From QQUJ01 sp050287605 (lineage in GTDB: Bacteria > Pseudomonadota > Gammaproteobacteria > QQUJ01), in contig JBNKCG010000094.1 of assembly GCA_050287605.1 (NCBI GenBank), forward strand, positions 1 to 64,000: a stretch of 64,000 nucleotides of DNA, written 5' to 3'. Positions 46,853-55,534 of the stretch are shown in pieces (the first letter of the stretch is position 1; the number at the start of each line of letters is the position of its first letter). The position numbers and the translations under genes were made by a program. Below the pieces are notes generated by a model that was not told the DNA's origin, made no database searches, and was given only the letters and a program-made list of their open reading frames with translations.

Positions 46853-49740
46853 TTTGCCGCCCTCCCGCGCTTGGCGAGATCGACCACGCGCCGCATCCAC
46901 GATCCATCGCTGCCGCTCATGCCCGGCGGCTCGGCGGGCGGCGTGAACTGCGGTTCGGTGTGTTCGGGCTCGTTGGGCTGCGCCGGATAGATGCGTACCC
47001 GCAGGTCGTACCACGCCGCCTGTCCGGTGACCGGATCGGAGTTGGAGACGTGATCGCCCGCCGGGTTGGGCGGCAGCTCTTCGTTGATCAGGTGATTGAG
47101 CAGAAAGCCTTTGCGCGCCTCGTCGGCGTCGGGCGACAACCCCCACGCGCCTGCCGCCTTACCGATGGCATTCCAGGTCCACACGGTGTTGGGTTCCACT
47201 GCCTCGCTCAGCCGGCAGATGCAGCGCACCCGTCCGGTGGGCGACTCCGCCCACACCCAGTCGCCATCCTTAAGCCCCTTGGTGCGCGCGGTGCGCGGAT
47301 TGACGAACAGCGAGTTGTAGCTGTGGATCTGACGCAGCCAGGCGTTTTGCGAATCCCACGAGTGGTACATGGCCATGGGGCGCTGGGTGATCGCGTGCAG
47401 CGGATAGTCGCTGCGGTCGATGAGCTGCTGTTCCAGCGGTTCGTAATAGAACGGCAGCGGATCGAAGAAGGTGTTGATGCGCGAGCGCAAGTGTTCGGGG
47501 GGCTTGCGCGTGTCGCCCTTGCCCTGGGCGGCGAGGCGAAACTTCTGCAGCACTTCCGAGTAGATGTGCAGATTGATGGGCTCGGCGTAGCGGATCAACG
47601 CGTGGTGGCGCGCCCACTGCAGGTAGCCCTTGTTCCAGTTGCGCATGTACTGGTAGCTGCGCGGCAGTTCGTAATGGAAATGGCAGTCGTTCTGCTCGTA
47701 CATCTCCCACTGGCGCGGATTGGGTTCGCCGCGCATGAACTTCTCGCCGCCCTTGCCGCGCCAACCGGCGAGAAAGCCGATGCCCGAACCCGGTTCGGTC
47801 TCGTAGTTGACGATGAAATCGGGATAGTCGCGAAACTTGCGCTTGCCCTCTTTGGTGACGAAGGCGGGCAGCTTGAGGCGCGTGCCCAGCTCGACGATCA
47901 CGTCCTGGAACGGCTTGCACTCGCCGGTCGGCGGCAAGATCGGAATGCGCACCGAATCCACCGGGCCGTCGAACTCGGAGATGGGGCGGTCGAGCATGGA
48001 CATGGCGTCGTGACGCTCGAGGTAGGTGGTATCGGGCAGCACCAGATCGGCGAAGGCGACGGTCTCCGAATAGAAGGCATCGCACACCACCAGGAACGGG
48101 ATTTTGTACTCGCCGTTCTCATCGGTGTCGGCCAGCATGCGCCGCGCCTCCACCGTGTTCATGGAGGAGTTCCACGCCATGTTGGCCATGAACAGCAGCA
48201 GCGTATCGATGGGATAGGGATCGCCGCGCCACGCATTGGTGATGGCGTTGTGCATCAGGCCATGCACCGCCAGCGGGTACTCCCAGGAGAAGGCCTTGTC
48301 GAGACGCATGGGATTGCCGTCGTGATCCACCGACAGATCGTCGGGATCGGCGGGCCAGCCCAGCGGCATGCCGTCGAGCGGATGGCCGGGGATCACCGCC
48401 TCCGGCGTGTTGGGCGGCTTGGCGCAAGGCGGGATGGGACGCGGAAACGGCGCGCGGTGGCGGAAGCCGCCGGGGCGGTCGATGGTGCCCAGCAGGCTCA
48501 TCAGGATGGCCAGCGCACGAATGGTGTGGAAGCCGTTGGAGTGCGCCGCCAGTCCGCGCATGGCGTGGAAGGCCACCGGGTTGCCGGTGACGGTTTCGTG
48601 TTCGTTGTCCCAGCAGTCGGTCCAGGCGATGGGCAGCTCGATCTTCTGGTCGCGCGCGGTGACGCCCATCTCCTGCGCCAGGCGGCGGATGGTGTCGGCG
48701 GGGATACCGGTGATGCGCGACGCCCACTCCGGGGTGTAATCGGCGAGCCGTTCCTGCAGCAGCTGAAAGGCGGGTTTGACCGGCGTGCCGTCCTTGAGGC
48801 GGAACTCGCCCAGCAGGCGCGGGTCAACGCCCTTCTCGCGCGCGGCGCGGGCGACGTTGAGATTGCGATCCCACCACAGCTTGTTCTGGGGATCGAAGCA
48901 GCCCTCGTCGGGCGGCACCTCGTAGCGCACGAACATGCCGAACTCGCTGCTCGCCTCGTCGAGGTTCACCAGCTCGGCGGCGTTGGTGTACTGCACCAGG
49001 AATTCGCGGTCGAACAGCCCCTGGCGGATCAGCTCGTGGTTGAGCGCCAGCAGCAACGCCCCGTCGGTACCCGGTTTGATGGGCACCCACTCGTCGGCCA
49101 CGGCCGAGTAGCCGGTACGCACCGGATTGATGGAGATGAAGCGCCCGCCCGCCCGCTTGAACTGGCTGATGGCGATCTTCATCGGGTTGGAGTGGTGATC
49201 CTCGGCGGTGCCCAGCATCACGAACAGCTTGGCGCGTTCCAGGTCGGGGCCGCCGAACTCCCAGAACGAACCGCCGATGGTGTAGATCATGCCGGCGGCC
49301 ATGTTCACCGAGCAAAACCCGCCGTGGGCCGCGTAATTGGGCGTACCGAACTGCTTGGCAAACAGGCCGGTCAGCGCCTGCATCTGGTCGCGGCCGGTGA
49401 ACAGCGCGAACTTTTTCGGGTCTTCCTGGCGCAGCTTGCCCAAGCGCTCTTCCAGAATCTGAAACGCCTCATCCCAGGAGATGGCCTCGAACTTGCCCTC
49501 GCCGCGTTTGGCGCTCGACTTGCGGCGCAACGGACGGGTGAGTCGGGCCGGCGAGTGCTGCTTCATGATCCCCGAGGCGCCCTTGGCGCAGATCACCCCA
49601 TGGTTGAGGGGGTGATCGGGATTGCCCTGGATATAGCGCAGCTCACCGTCCTCCAGCGTCACGCGGATGCCGCAGCGGCAGGCGCACATGTAGCAGGTGG
49701 TGGTTTTGACCTCGCGGTGAGGGGACGTGGATTCGGGCAT
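46849..49740 (-). CDS. soeA: Sulfite-oxidising complex molybdopterin subunit SoeA
   Basis: The product has 963 residues from MPESTSPHREV. The N-terminal [4Fe-4S] motif is CYMCACRCG with the fourth cysteine in GVICAKG. Domains of the DMSO-reductase superfamily follow, with the molybdopterin-dinucleotide region near the C-terminus (AITQRPMAMYHSW, NPRTARTKGLKDGDWVWAESPTGR). No Tat signal is present, matching the cytoplasmic SoeABC of purple sulfur bacteria, which oxidises sulfite to sulfate. Other cytoplasmic relatives cannot be fully excluded by eye. A long antisense open frame across it is a high-G+C artefact. Confidence 0.9.
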   Translation of the reverse strand: MPESTSPHREVKTTTCYMCACRCGIRVTLEDGELRYIQGNPDHPLNHGVICAKGASGIMKQHSPARLTRPLRRKSSAKRGEGKFEAISWDEAFQILEERLGKLRQEDPKKFALFTGRDQMQALTGLFAKQFGTPNYAAHGGFCSVNMAAGMIYTIGGSFWEFGGPDLERAKLFVMLGTAEDHHSNPMKIAISQFKRAGGRFISINPVRTGYSAVADEWVPIKPGTDGALLLALNHELIRQGLFDREFLVQYTNAAELVNLDEASSEFGMFVRYEVPPDEGCFDPQNKLWWDRNLNVARAAREKGVDPRLLGEFRLKDGTPVKPAFQLLQERLADYTPEWASRITGIPADTIRRLAQEMGVTARDQKIELPIAWTDCWDNEHETVTGNPVAFHAMRGLAAHSNGFHTIRALAILMSLLGTIDRPGGFRHRAPFPRPIPPCAKPPNTPEAVIPGHPLDGMPLGWPADPDDLSVDHDGNPMRLDKAFSWEYPLAVHGLMHNAITNAWRGDPYPIDTLLLFMANMAWNSSMNTVEARRMLADTDENGEYKIPFLVVCDAFYSETVAFADLVLPDTTYLERHDAMSMLDRPISEFDGPVDSVRIPILPPTGECKPFQDVIVELGTRLKLPAFVTKEGKRKFRDYPDFIVNYETEPGSGIGFLAGWRGKGGEKFMRGEPNPRQWEMYEQNDCHFHYELPRSYQYMRNWNKGYLQWARHHALIRYAEPINLHIYSEVLQKFRLAAQGKGDTRKPPEHLRSRINTFFDPLPFYYEPLEQQLIDRSDYPLHAITQRPMAMYHSWDSQNAWLRQIHSYNSLFVNPRTARTKGLKDGDWVWAESPTGRVRCICRLSEAVEPNTVWTWNAIGKAAGAWGLSPDADEARKGFLLNHLINEELPPNPAGDHVSNSDPVTGQAAWYDLRVRIYPAQPNEPEHTEPQFTPPAEPPGMSGSDGSWMRRVVDLAKRGRAAK

Positions 49741-50139
49741 GGAAAAATCTTCAGTAATGAGAACGACTTGCAACAGTCTCGTGGCTAGACCGCCCAATGG
49801 CCAGACAAATCTCTCTATTTGGTTATCACGGTTATCTATTCCATAAGGGAATTCTGTGACAGTGCGCATCGCGATCGGGATAACTGGTGGCGATCCCAAC
49901 GCCCTGGCGAAAGCCGAGCGGTCTTTCCGGCAAAAAATGATCGCTTGCCAAGACGTCGAGGATGCCAACACCGCAAGGGCTTATCCCGGTCTCTTCGTGG
50001 GCTCAGCAAGCCACAACACAAGCGCAGCCCGCGGCTTTACACAACTTCACACGCGAGACAAAGCCGCGCAAACCCGCACGCCTATCGTACGAACCGAGGT
50101 CGACCAGCGACCACCTGAAACCGCATAGGAGCTTGAACC
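49741..50139. other. Divergent intergenic region between soeA and the Spy-like gene
   Basis: About 400 bp containing the promoters of the soeABC operon (minus) and the Spy-like gene (plus). A plus-strand frame from 49856 to 50128 has no ribosome binding site and no recognisable homology, so I do not call it a gene. No Fnr-, Cpx- or sigma-54-type site could be recognised. Confidence 0.4.
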
Positions 50140-50733
50140 ATGAACGACGACAACACCCCGCGCGACGATTCCACGGAATCCTCCACCCTCCCCAGCAAAC
50201 CGGCGCGCCGCCGTTGGCTGGGCTACTCGCTCGCCGGCCTGGCCGGTATCCTCGGCGTCACCGCAGTGACCGCCATCGCCCAGGGCGGACCCGGCGGTTG
50301 GTGCGACCGCGAAGGCGGCTACTCGCGCATGCACTGGGGCAGCGACCACCACCGCGGCGGTTTCGATCCCGCACGGATGCGCGAGTTCGCCGAGAACCGC
50401 GCCGACCGCCTGCTCTACGAACTGGACGCCACTCCGGAACAGCGCCAGCAGGTGAAGGAGATCCTGGGCAAGGCGTTCGACGACATGAAGGCCCTGCGCG
50501 ATGACCAGCGCGACAGCCGCCAGGCCTTCATCGACCTGCTCAGCCAACCGCAAATCGACCGCAACCACCTGGAGGCGCTACGCGCCGAGAAGGTCCGGAA
50601 GATGGAGCAGATATCCACGCGCATGACGCAGGCCATCGCCGACGCCGCTGAGGTGTTGACGCCCGAGCAGCGCGCCAAGCTGGGTGACATGATCGGCAAG
50701 CGCGGCTTTGGACCCGGGCCCGATCGCTGGTAA
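50140..50733 (+). CDS. Spy/CpxP-like periplasmic chaperone
   Basis: The product has 197 residues. After a hydrophilic N-terminus there is a membrane/signal segment (about 25-47, WLGYSLAGLAGILGVTAVTAIA) and a helical domain with ELDATPEQRQQVKEILGKAFDDM and AAEVLTPEQRAKLGDMI, the LTPEQR repeats typical of the LTXXQ (Spy/CpxP) family. Such proteins are periplasmic chaperones or stress sensors. AGGAG precedes the start. It is followed by an ICMT-like gene and a CpxRA-like pair, a common partnership. Confidence 0.87.
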   Translation: MNDDNTPRDDSTESSTLPSKPARRRWLGYSLAGLAGILGVTAVTAIAQGGPGGWCDREGGYSRMHWGSDHHRGGFDPARMREFAENRADRLLYELDATPEQRQQVKEILGKAFDDMKALRDDQRDSRQAFIDLLSQPQIDRNHLEALRAEKVRKMEQISTRMTQAIADAAEVLTPEQRAKLGDMIGKRGFGPGPDRW

Positions 50734-50769
50734 GCGTATCGCGAGCTACGGTGAGTCAACCAACGCAGG

Positions 50770-50804
50770 GCAAGGCCGGTCCGTTCCGGCCTTGCCGCTT
50801 TTTG
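50770..50804 (+). terminator. Intrinsic terminator between the Spy-like and ICMT-like genes
   Basis: GCAAGGCCGG and CCGGCCTTGC form a perfect 10-bp stem with a 6-nt loop, followed by CGCTTTTTGG. The GGAG ribosome binding site of the next gene begins right after the T-run. It would reduce transcription of the downstream regulator genes relative to the chaperone. Confidence 0.8.
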
Positions 50805-50812
50805 GAGACACC

Positions 50813-51286
50813 ATGGACAGCCAAACCGCAATCCCGACAACACGGCGCCCGCTGCTGCCACCCGCCTATTTCCTGATGGCCTTGATCGCTATGGCGATCC
50901 TGCATCTAGCCGCACCCATGGAGACCTGGAATCCGTGGCCGGTGACGCTGGTTGGCGCACTACCCGTCGCCATCGGCCTGGCACTGGCCGTCGTGGGCAG
51001 CCGCCGCTTCCGCCGTGCAAGAACGACCATCTACCCATTCGAAACCTCGTCGGCACTGGTGACCGACGGCGTCTTCGCCTGGAGCCGCAACCCCATGTAC
51101 CTGGGGATGGCGCTGGTGCTGGCAGGCGTGGCCGTTGCGTTGGGGAGCGTGACGCCGCTGTTGATCCCGCCGCTGTTCGTCGCGATCATCCAGCAGCGTT
51201 TCATCCGCCGCGAAGAACAATCGTTGGAGCAACAGTTCGGCCCCGCTTACCATGAGTACACCCGCGCCGTGCGGCGTTGGCTGTAA
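50813..51286 (+). CDS. ICMT/PEMT-like membrane methyltransferase
   Basis: The product has 157 residues from MDSQTAIP. It is a small polytopic protein with about four helices and the isoprenylcysteine carboxyl methyltransferase-like signature: TDGVFAWSRNPMYLGMALVLAG, and the late FIRREEQSLEQQFGPAYHEYTRAVRRW. Bacterial members methylate unknown lipid or small substrates with SAM. It is 12 nt ahead of the response regulator and downstream of the terminator after the Spy-like gene. Confidence 0.9.
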   Translation: MDSQTAIPTTRRPLLPPAYFLMALIAMAILHLAAPMETWNPWPVTLVGALPVAIGLALAVVGSRRFRRARTTIYPFETSSALVTDGVFAWSRNPMYLGMALVLAGVAVALGSVTPLLIPPLFVAIIQQRFIRREEQSLEQQFGPAYHEYTRAVRRWL

Positions 51287-51298
51287 ACCGACGACACG

Positions 51299-51994
51299 AT
51301 GAACACACGCATCCTCATGATCGAAGACGACGAACAGCTCGCCGCCATGGTGCGCGAGTATCTCGCCGCTTCGGGCATGCAGGTGAGCCACCGCGCCAAC
51401 GCCGGCGACGGCGTCGAGGCGGCGCGGCGTGAGACTTACGACGCCATCATTCTCGATGTGATGCTGCCCGACTTCGACGGCTTCGAGGCGTGCCGGCGCA
51501 TCCGCCAGCACGCCGACACGCCCATCCTCATGCTCACCGCGCGCGGCGATGCCGAAGACCGCATCGTCGGCTTGGAGATCGGCGCCGACGACTACCTGCC
51601 CAAGCCGTTCAACCCGCGCGAGTTGCTGGCGCGGCTGCGCGCCATCCTGCGCCGACGCACCGCCAGCGCCGGTGCGGGACAACCCCTGTTGCGTTTCGGA
51701 CGCCTGACCATCGACCGCGATGCGCGCACGGTACGCATCGACGAAGAGGAGTGCAGTCTCACCGGCTACCAGTTCGACCTGCTCAACGCCCTGGCGGAGA
51801 ACGCCGGACGGGTGTTGTCGCGCGATCAGCTGATGGACCATCTGCGCGGCCAGGAACTGGAGGCCTTCGACCGCAGTATCGACGTGCACATCTCACGCAT
51901 CCGCGCCGCCATCGAGGACGATCCCAAGCACCCGCGGCGTATCCTCACGGTACGCGGCACCGGCTACCTGTTTGCGAAGAAGCAGGATGATTAG
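51299..51994 (+). CDS. OmpR/CpxR-type response regulator
   Basis: The product has 231 residues. The receiver domain has MIEDDEQLAAMV, phospho-acceptor Asp in ILDVMLPDFDGFE, the Thr in MLTARGDAED and Lys in YLPKPFNPREL. A winged-helix domain (about 130-228) includes SLTGYQFDLLNALAENAGRVLSRDQL and RSIDVHISRIRAAIEDDPKHPRRI. The partner kinase gene starts 74 nt downstream. Similarity in layout to CpxR plus the Spy/CpxP-like gene upstream suggests envelope-stress control. Confidence 0.93.
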   Translation: MNTRILMIEDDEQLAAMVREYLAASGMQVSHRANAGDGVEAARRETYDAIILDVMLPDFDGFEACRRIRQHADTPILMLTARGDAEDRIVGLEIGADDYLPKPFNPRELLARLRAILRRRTASAGAGQPLLRFGRLTIDRDARTVRIDEEECSLTGYQFDLLNALAENAGRVLSRDQLMDHLRGQELEAFDRSIDVHISRIRAAIEDDPKHPRRILTVRGTGYLFAKKQDD

Positions 51995-52068
51995 TACCTA
52001 TCTCAAAATCCCGTGCAGTTCGCACACACTATCGCGAATCTATCGGCTCCAACCCCCGATTCGATAAC

Positions 52069-53340
52069 ATGCGCCGCCTCTACCTCCACATCTACCTCAC
52101 CATACTGGCCATCCTGGCGCTGTTCGCGCTGCTCGCCTCCATCGCTTGGTGGTCGACGCACGACCGGGACGGCCGCGAGACCCAACTGCTGGAAGGTATC
52201 GGGGCGATTCTTGGCGACGTGCTGCCGCCGCCACGGGCGCCGGCGCAGCAAGTGCAACATGCACTCGAACAGCTCGGCCGACGCTTCGACGCCCACATCA
52301 CGCTGCGCGCGCCCGACGGTCGGCTGATTGCTGCCGTGGGACCGCCGCTGCCGCCACCGCCCCCGGGGCGCCGTCACAGCGGCTGGATGGACACGACCGG
52401 ACTCATTCCCACGTTCGCCATCGCGCTCCCCGACCGGCGCTGGGCCATCGTACGTCCCAATCACGGTGAGCCGCGCGGCCGGGCGGTGGGCTTCGTCGCG
52501 GCGCTGCTGTTGCTGCTGCTGGCGGTCACCCTTGGAGCCTATCCGCTGGCGCGGCGTCTCACCCGGCGCCTGGAACGGCTGCAGACCCACGTCGATCACC
52601 TGGGCAGCGGCGATCTGGCCGCGCGTGTCGAGGTGGAGGGCAGGGATGAAATCGCCGCCCTGGCGCGCAGTTTCAACCGCGCCGCCGAGCGCATCCAGCG
52701 TCTGGTCAACGCCCAGAAAGAGCTGCTGGCCAGCGCCTCGCACGAACTGCGCTCCCCGCTGACGCGCATCCGTATGGCGGTAGAACTGTTGGCTGGCGAC
52801 CAGCGCGCCGAGCTGCGTGATCGTGTCGCCCGTGACATCGCCGACCTGGACGACCTCATCGAGGAGCTGCTCATGGCGAGCCGCCTGGACCGCATCGACG
52901 AGCTGCAGCAGCGCGAAGCGGTGGAACTGTTGGCCCTGGCCGCCGAAGAGGCGGCACGCGTGGGCGCCGAAGCGAGCGGCAGCGCCACGGTGATTGAGGG
53001 CGACCCGCGGCTGCTGCGGCGCCTGCTGCGCAACCTGCTGGAAAACGCCCGCCGCTACGGCGGCGATACGCCCATCGAGGTCGAAGTGATCCCGTCAGGC
53101 GAGTTCGCGCGGATTCGCGTCCTCGACCACGGCCCCGGCATCCCCGCCGACGAGCAGGAGCGCATCTTCCAGCCCTTCTACCGTCGCCCCGGCATGCGCG
53201 AAGGGATCGACAAGGGCGTCGGATTGGGACTGGCGCTGGTGCGTCAGATCGCCCGGCGCCACGGCGGCGACGTGGAGTGCCGCGACCGCGACGGTGGCGG
53301 CACCTGCTTCGAGGTCACCTTGCGCGGAGCAGGCTCCTGA
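52069..53340 (+). CDS. Sensor histidine kinase (CpxA/RstB-like)
   Basis: The product has 423 residues. TM1 (about 6-26) and TM2 (about 143-163) enclose a small periplasmic domain rich in Pro (about 27-142). HAMP follows, with the dimerisation box LLASASHELRSPLTRIRMAVELL (phospho-acceptor His) and HATPase motifs NLLENARRYG, DHGPGIPADEQERIF and GVGLGLALVRQIARRHGG. It should phosphorylate the adjacent OmpR-type regulator. Its stop overlaps the ankyrin gene start by one base (TGATG). Confidence 0.93.
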   Translation: MRRLYLHIYLTILAILALFALLASIAWWSTHDRDGRETQLLEGIGAILGDVLPPPRAPAQQVQHALEQLGRRFDAHITLRAPDGRLIAAVGPPLPPPPPGRRHSGWMDTTGLIPTFAIALPDRRWAIVRPNHGEPRGRAVGFVAALLLLLLAVTLGAYPLARRLTRRLERLQTHVDHLGSGDLAARVEVEGRDEIAALARSFNRAAERIQRLVNAQKELLASASHELRSPLTRIRMAVELLAGDQRAELRDRVARDIADLDDLIEELLMASRLDRIDELQQREAVELLALAAEEAARVGAEASGSATVIEGDPRLLRRLLRNLLENARRYGGDTPIEVEVIPSGEFARIRVLDHGPGIPADEQERIFQPFYRRPGMREGIDKGVGLGLALVRQIARRHGGDVECRDRDGGGTCFEVTLRGAGS

Positions 53341-54044
53341 TGCTGCAGCGGATCAAACGCCAGCTCTACCGCCACCCCTATCTCGCCTCACTCGCACTGG
53401 CGGCACTGGTTTACGCGGGCGTCTCAACGCTGCGCGGAATCCAGACCCCGGACCTGGAGGCCTGCGATGCCCAGGGGCGCACGCCGCTGATCAACGCCGC
53501 AGAGGCCGGCGACACCCGCGCGGTGCAGCGCCTGCTCGTCCAGGGGGCCAACCTCGACGCCGCCGACCACTGCGGTTGGAGTGCATTGATGAAGGCGGCG
53601 GCGCAGGGCCATACCGAAACGGTGCGGGTGTTGCTCGACGCCGGCGCCGAACTCGATCACCGCGACAGCGCCGGCTATTCGGCACTGATGGCGGCCGCCG
53701 TCAACGGCCGCGAGCCGGTGGTGGCGCTGCTGCTGGAACGCGGAGCCCAGGTCGATCTCGCCGACACCACGCTGGGCTGGACGGCGCTGATGTGGGCCGC
53801 CAAGGACGGGCGCAGCGCCATGGTGCGTCTGCTGCTGGCCTACGACGCGCGGGTGGAGCGGCCCGACCGCGACGGCAACAGCGCATTGATGTGGGCCGCC
53901 AAGAGCGGGCGCGACGAGACGGTGGATTTGTTGCTGCAGGCTGGCGCCGATCCGCACCGCATCAACAAAGCCGGGCGATCGGCCATCGACCTGGCGCGCG
54001 CCGCCGGACACGAAGCCCTGGCGCAGTCATTGAGCGCGCGCTGA
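53340..54044 (+). CDS. Membrane-anchored ankyrin-repeat protein
   Basis: The product has 234 residues from the ATG that shares its A with the kinase stop. One N-terminal helix (about 15-33, LASLALAALVYAGVSTL) anchors about five ankyrin repeats (GRTPLINAAEAGDTRAVQRLLVQG; GWSALMKAAAQGHTETV; GYSALMAAAVNGREPVV; GWTALMWAAKDGRSAMV; GNSALMWAAKSGRDETV). Ankyrin repeats bind proteins. Tight coupling to the kinase suggests it modulates or reads that pathway, but no direct evidence exists. Confidence 0.88.
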   Translation: MLQRIKRQLYRHPYLASLALAALVYAGVSTLRGIQTPDLEACDAQGRTPLINAAEAGDTRAVQRLLVQGANLDAADHCGWSALMKAAAQGHTETVRVLLDAGAELDHRDSAGYSALMAAAVNGREPVVALLLERGAQVDLADTTLGWTALMWAAKDGRSAMVRLLLAYDARVERPDRDGNSALMWAAKSGRDETVDLLLQAGADPHRINKAGRSAIDLARAAGHEALAQSLSAR

Positions 54045-54073
54045 CGATCGAAGACACCCGCGGGACAGCGTCC

Positions 54074-54958
54074 TCAACCCCACACGCCCTGGGCCACGTC
54101 CACGACGCCACCGCCCACCCGCACATCGATTTCGGCACCTGTGTCGGTGGCGCGCAGCAGTAGACGCGACGGGCGCCCCATGCCGTAGCCCTGCCCGACG
54201 GTGACATCGATTTCACCCGAGCCGAAATAGCGGCGACGCGCCAGATAGGCCGCCAGACAACCGTTGGCGCTGCCGGTGGCGGCGTCTTCCGGCACGCCGA
54301 AATAGTCACCGAACACCCGCACGCTGAACGCTTGGTCCGCCTCGTAGCCCTGCGGCGCGAAGATCAGGATCAGCTTGGCCCACGCTTCCCGCACCAGATC
54401 GAAGTAGCGCGGTGCGTCGATGGTCACGCGCTGTAACGCCTCCAGACCGCGCACCGGGACCACCAGCGTGGGAAACCCCGTCGACACCTCTTCGACGGGC
54501 CAATCGGCAGCGACATCAACTGGATCGAGACCCAAGACGGCGGCCACCCGATCCGCTCCCAACAGCGCCCCGAACCGCGGCGCGGGCTGTTTCATCCACA
54601 CCACCGTGGTCCCGCCCTCCTCCACGAAGGTCACCGGCACCTGGCCCACCGGCAGGTTGAGGCGAATCTCGCGTTCTCGGATCGGGAGGATATGGTTGCG
54701 CAGGACGTGGGCGGTACCCAGGGTGGGATGGCCGGCAAACTCCACCTCACCGCCCGGTGTGAAGATGCGCACGTCGTAGCCGCCGTCGCGGGGTTCACGC
54801 GAGGTGATGAACGTGGTTTCGGCGAAATTGATCTCCCGCGCGATGGCGAGCATCTCGTCCGCAGACAACGCCTCGCAGTCGATCAGGGTTGCAAGTTGAT
54901 TCCCGCCATACCGGCGGGTGGTGAATACGTCGGTGATGTAAAAGGTCGGTCGCTGCAT
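54074..54958 (-). CDS. PhzF-family isomerase/epimerase-like protein
   Basis: The product has 294 residues from MQRPTFYITDVF. The two-lobed diaminopimelate-epimerase fold family PhzF is shown by INFAETTFI (catalytic Glu), VEFAGHPTLGTAHVLR and PEDAATGSANGCLAAYL. PhzF proper isomerises a phenazine precursor, but most homologues have unknown small-molecule substrates; no phenazine genes are nearby. It converges with the ankyrin gene. Confidence 0.92.
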   Translation of the reverse strand: MQRPTFYITDVFTTRRYGGNQLATLIDCEALSADEMLAIAREINFAETTFITSREPRDGGYDVRIFTPGGEVEFAGHPTLGTAHVLRNHILPIREREIRLNLPVGQVPVTFVEEGGTTVVWMKQPAPRFGALLGADRVAAVLGLDPVDVAADWPVEEVSTGFPTLVVPVRGLEALQRVTIDAPRYFDLVREAWAKLILIFAPQGYEADQAFSVRVFGDYFGVPEDAATGSANGCLAAYLARRRYFGSGEIDVTVGQGYGMGRPSRLLLRATDTGAEIDVRVGGGVVDVAQGVWG

Positions 54959-55113
54959 CACTGAGGCTTCTCGCAGGTACGTCGCGGACGGCAGCAGCGA
55001 ACGCCGTCCGCTGTACGAGGGTTGGGGATCGGCTACCACACGATCCGTCCGGCGGGAGGTTCGACCTCCCGGGGATCGTCAGCGCCAACCCCCAACGACG
55101 CAGTTGAAGTGCG

Positions 55114-55356
55114 TTAGTCCTTCCAGAACGGCCGATCGGCCAGGCGCTGCGCATCGGCGCGACTGATGCCGATATCCCGCAGCAGGCGGTCGTCCAGCTC
55201 CAACAGCCGGCGCCGCTGACGGGCTCTCACCTGCCACGTCTCCAGCATCTTCCAGACGGCGAGCAACCGCTCCCCGAAGCTGGGATGAGCGCTGGTGGAA
55301 GCCATTCCATGGTGGGCAGTGAATGCGGATCTGTGAAGGGTAGTTGCGCCAGACAT
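55114..55356 (-). CDS. DUF1127 small protein
   Basis: The product has 80 residues from ATG 55356, with AAGGAG upstream. The C-terminal half has the DUF1127 motif: RQRRRLLELDDRLLRDIGISRADAQRLA. In other proteobacteria, small DUF1127 proteins (YjiS-like) influence small-RNA turnover and phosphate or stress responses. This one is longer at the N-terminus than the 45-50-residue forms. It is divergent from the MocR regulator gene. Confidence 0.88.
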   Translation of the reverse strand: MSGATTLHRSAFTAHHGMASTSAHPSFGERLLAVWKMLETWQVRARQRRRLLELDDRLLRDIGISRADAQRLADRPFWKD

Positions 55357-55534
55357 CGTTCGACTCCTTAAGTTGCGATTCCATCCTGACCTATATTGCT
55401 GATGTGCAGTGTGAGGCTTATACTGAAACCAGTACAGATTCAAAATTCCATTTTTATTGCCATAACAATTGTTGCGTCGCACCACTGTTATGGCGGCTTC
55501 CTCACCCAACTGTATCGGTCGCGGAGGAGAGGTC

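Noticed and set aside
46960..49788. 942-codon open frame antisense to soeA
   Set aside because: It is a shadow of high-G+C coding DNA; the protein is Gly/Val/His-rich without domains, while the opposite strand encodes a complete SoeA.
49856..50128. 90-residue plus-strand frame between soeA and the Spy-like gene
   Set aside because: No ribosome binding site and no homology that I recognise; the region is needed for divergent promoters.
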